From Myxococcales bacterium (GTDB taxonomy: Bacteria; Myxococcota_A; Polyangia; Polyangiales; Polyangiaceae), in contig CAHJWM010000033.1 in NCBI GenBank assembly GCA_903642325.1, positions 1 through 63,658 of the forward strand: a stretch of 63,658 bases of DNA. Reading direction: 5' to 3'. Shown here piece by piece: positions 63,589-63,658 of the stretch. The notes beneath the pieces were generated by a model that did no database searches, had not been told where the DNA came from, and was given only the letters and a program-made list of their open reading frames with translations. Position 1 is the stretch's first letter; each line of letters starts with the position of its first letter. The translations under genes were made by a program, and so were the position numbers.

Positions 63589-63658
63589 GTCAAAACGCAC
63601 CCCGTCAAACGCACCCCGTCAAAACGCACCCCCGTCAAAACGCACCCCCGTCAAAACG
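63589..63658. repeat. Tandem array of 14-16-bp units at the window edge
   Basis: Units of GTCAAAACGCACCCC with one A or C gained or lost start at 63589, 63604, 63618, 63634 and 63650, the last cut by the window end. The array probably continues outside. It is unrelated to the other two arrays in sequence. Confidence 0.85.

Overview
The window is about 63.7 kb of high-GC bacterial DNA. It looks like a Myxococcota (myxobacterial, probably Polyangia/Sorangiineae) chromosome. This is inferred from the very GC-rich codon use, a zinc-ribbon Ser/Thr protein kinase, an FHA-GGDEF protein, an OmpA protein with thrombospondin-3 repeats, a MerR/B12-binding regulator, Uma2 nucleases, and many lipoproteins with Ala/Gly/Ser/Pro-rich linkers. 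No rRNA, tRNA, CRISPR array, prophage or classical insertion sequence was seen. Genes lie on both strands in short operons whose stops and starts often overlap by 4 bp (ATGA, GTGA or TTGA).

Layout. 1-6.5 kb: a truncated lipoprotein, an orphan Dam-type methylase, a beta-propeller-like lipoprotein, and a Ser/Thr kinase divergent from an SH3-domain protein. 6.5-15 kb: a leftward five-gene chain, secA then an ABC ATPase, ABC permease, GldG-like protein and DUF4340-repeat protein. 15-20 kb: a thioesterase, rseP, rsmB and an M15 peptidase. 20-29 kb: purL, a zincin-fold protein with an altered HExxH motif, a small Cys-rich protein coupled to a cupin, an FHA-GGDEF protein, dapA-dapB and a lipoprotein hydrolase. 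30-36 kb: two tandem Uma2 genes, thiC with a TPP riboswitch followed by a DUF952 gene, then SMUG1-lgt. 36-43 kb: an OmpA protein, 5'-nucleotidase, Hsp33, purU and a CarH-like regulator. 43-48.6 kb: a glutaredoxin-fold lipoprotein, an ABC-F ATPase, a Cys-less glutaredoxin-like protein, an SPFH (HflK/HflC-like) pair and pssA. 48.7-59.8 kb: a rightward run with envelope lipoproteins, a LysM protein, hemX-hemA-pyrD, a MopE-motif lipoprotein, purM, hemC, a lipoprotein and gcvPB. 60-63.6 kb: a 488-residue protein of unknown function, then an accessory tail with an intact REP-associated tyrosine transposase and three short tandem-repeat arrays.

Functionally the window mixes housekeeping metabolism with a dense set of envelope functions. 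The metabolism covers purine (purL, purM, purU), pyrimidine (pyrD), heme (hemA, hemC), lysine/peptidoglycan (dapA, dapB), thiamine (thiC) and glycine (gcvPB). The envelope functions include secretion (SecA), lipoprotein maturation (Lgt), regulated intramembrane proteolysis (RseP), phospholipid synthesis (PssA), ABC export and many lipoproteins. The most unusual items are the secA-ABC-GldG-DUF4340 chain, the transposase with its repeat arrays, a dispersed palindromic intergenic element, and several proteins that have lost or changed key residues (zincin HEIGN, Cys-less glutaredoxin, CarH-like protein without the photochemical His). All identifications are by eye from motifs; no database search was run.
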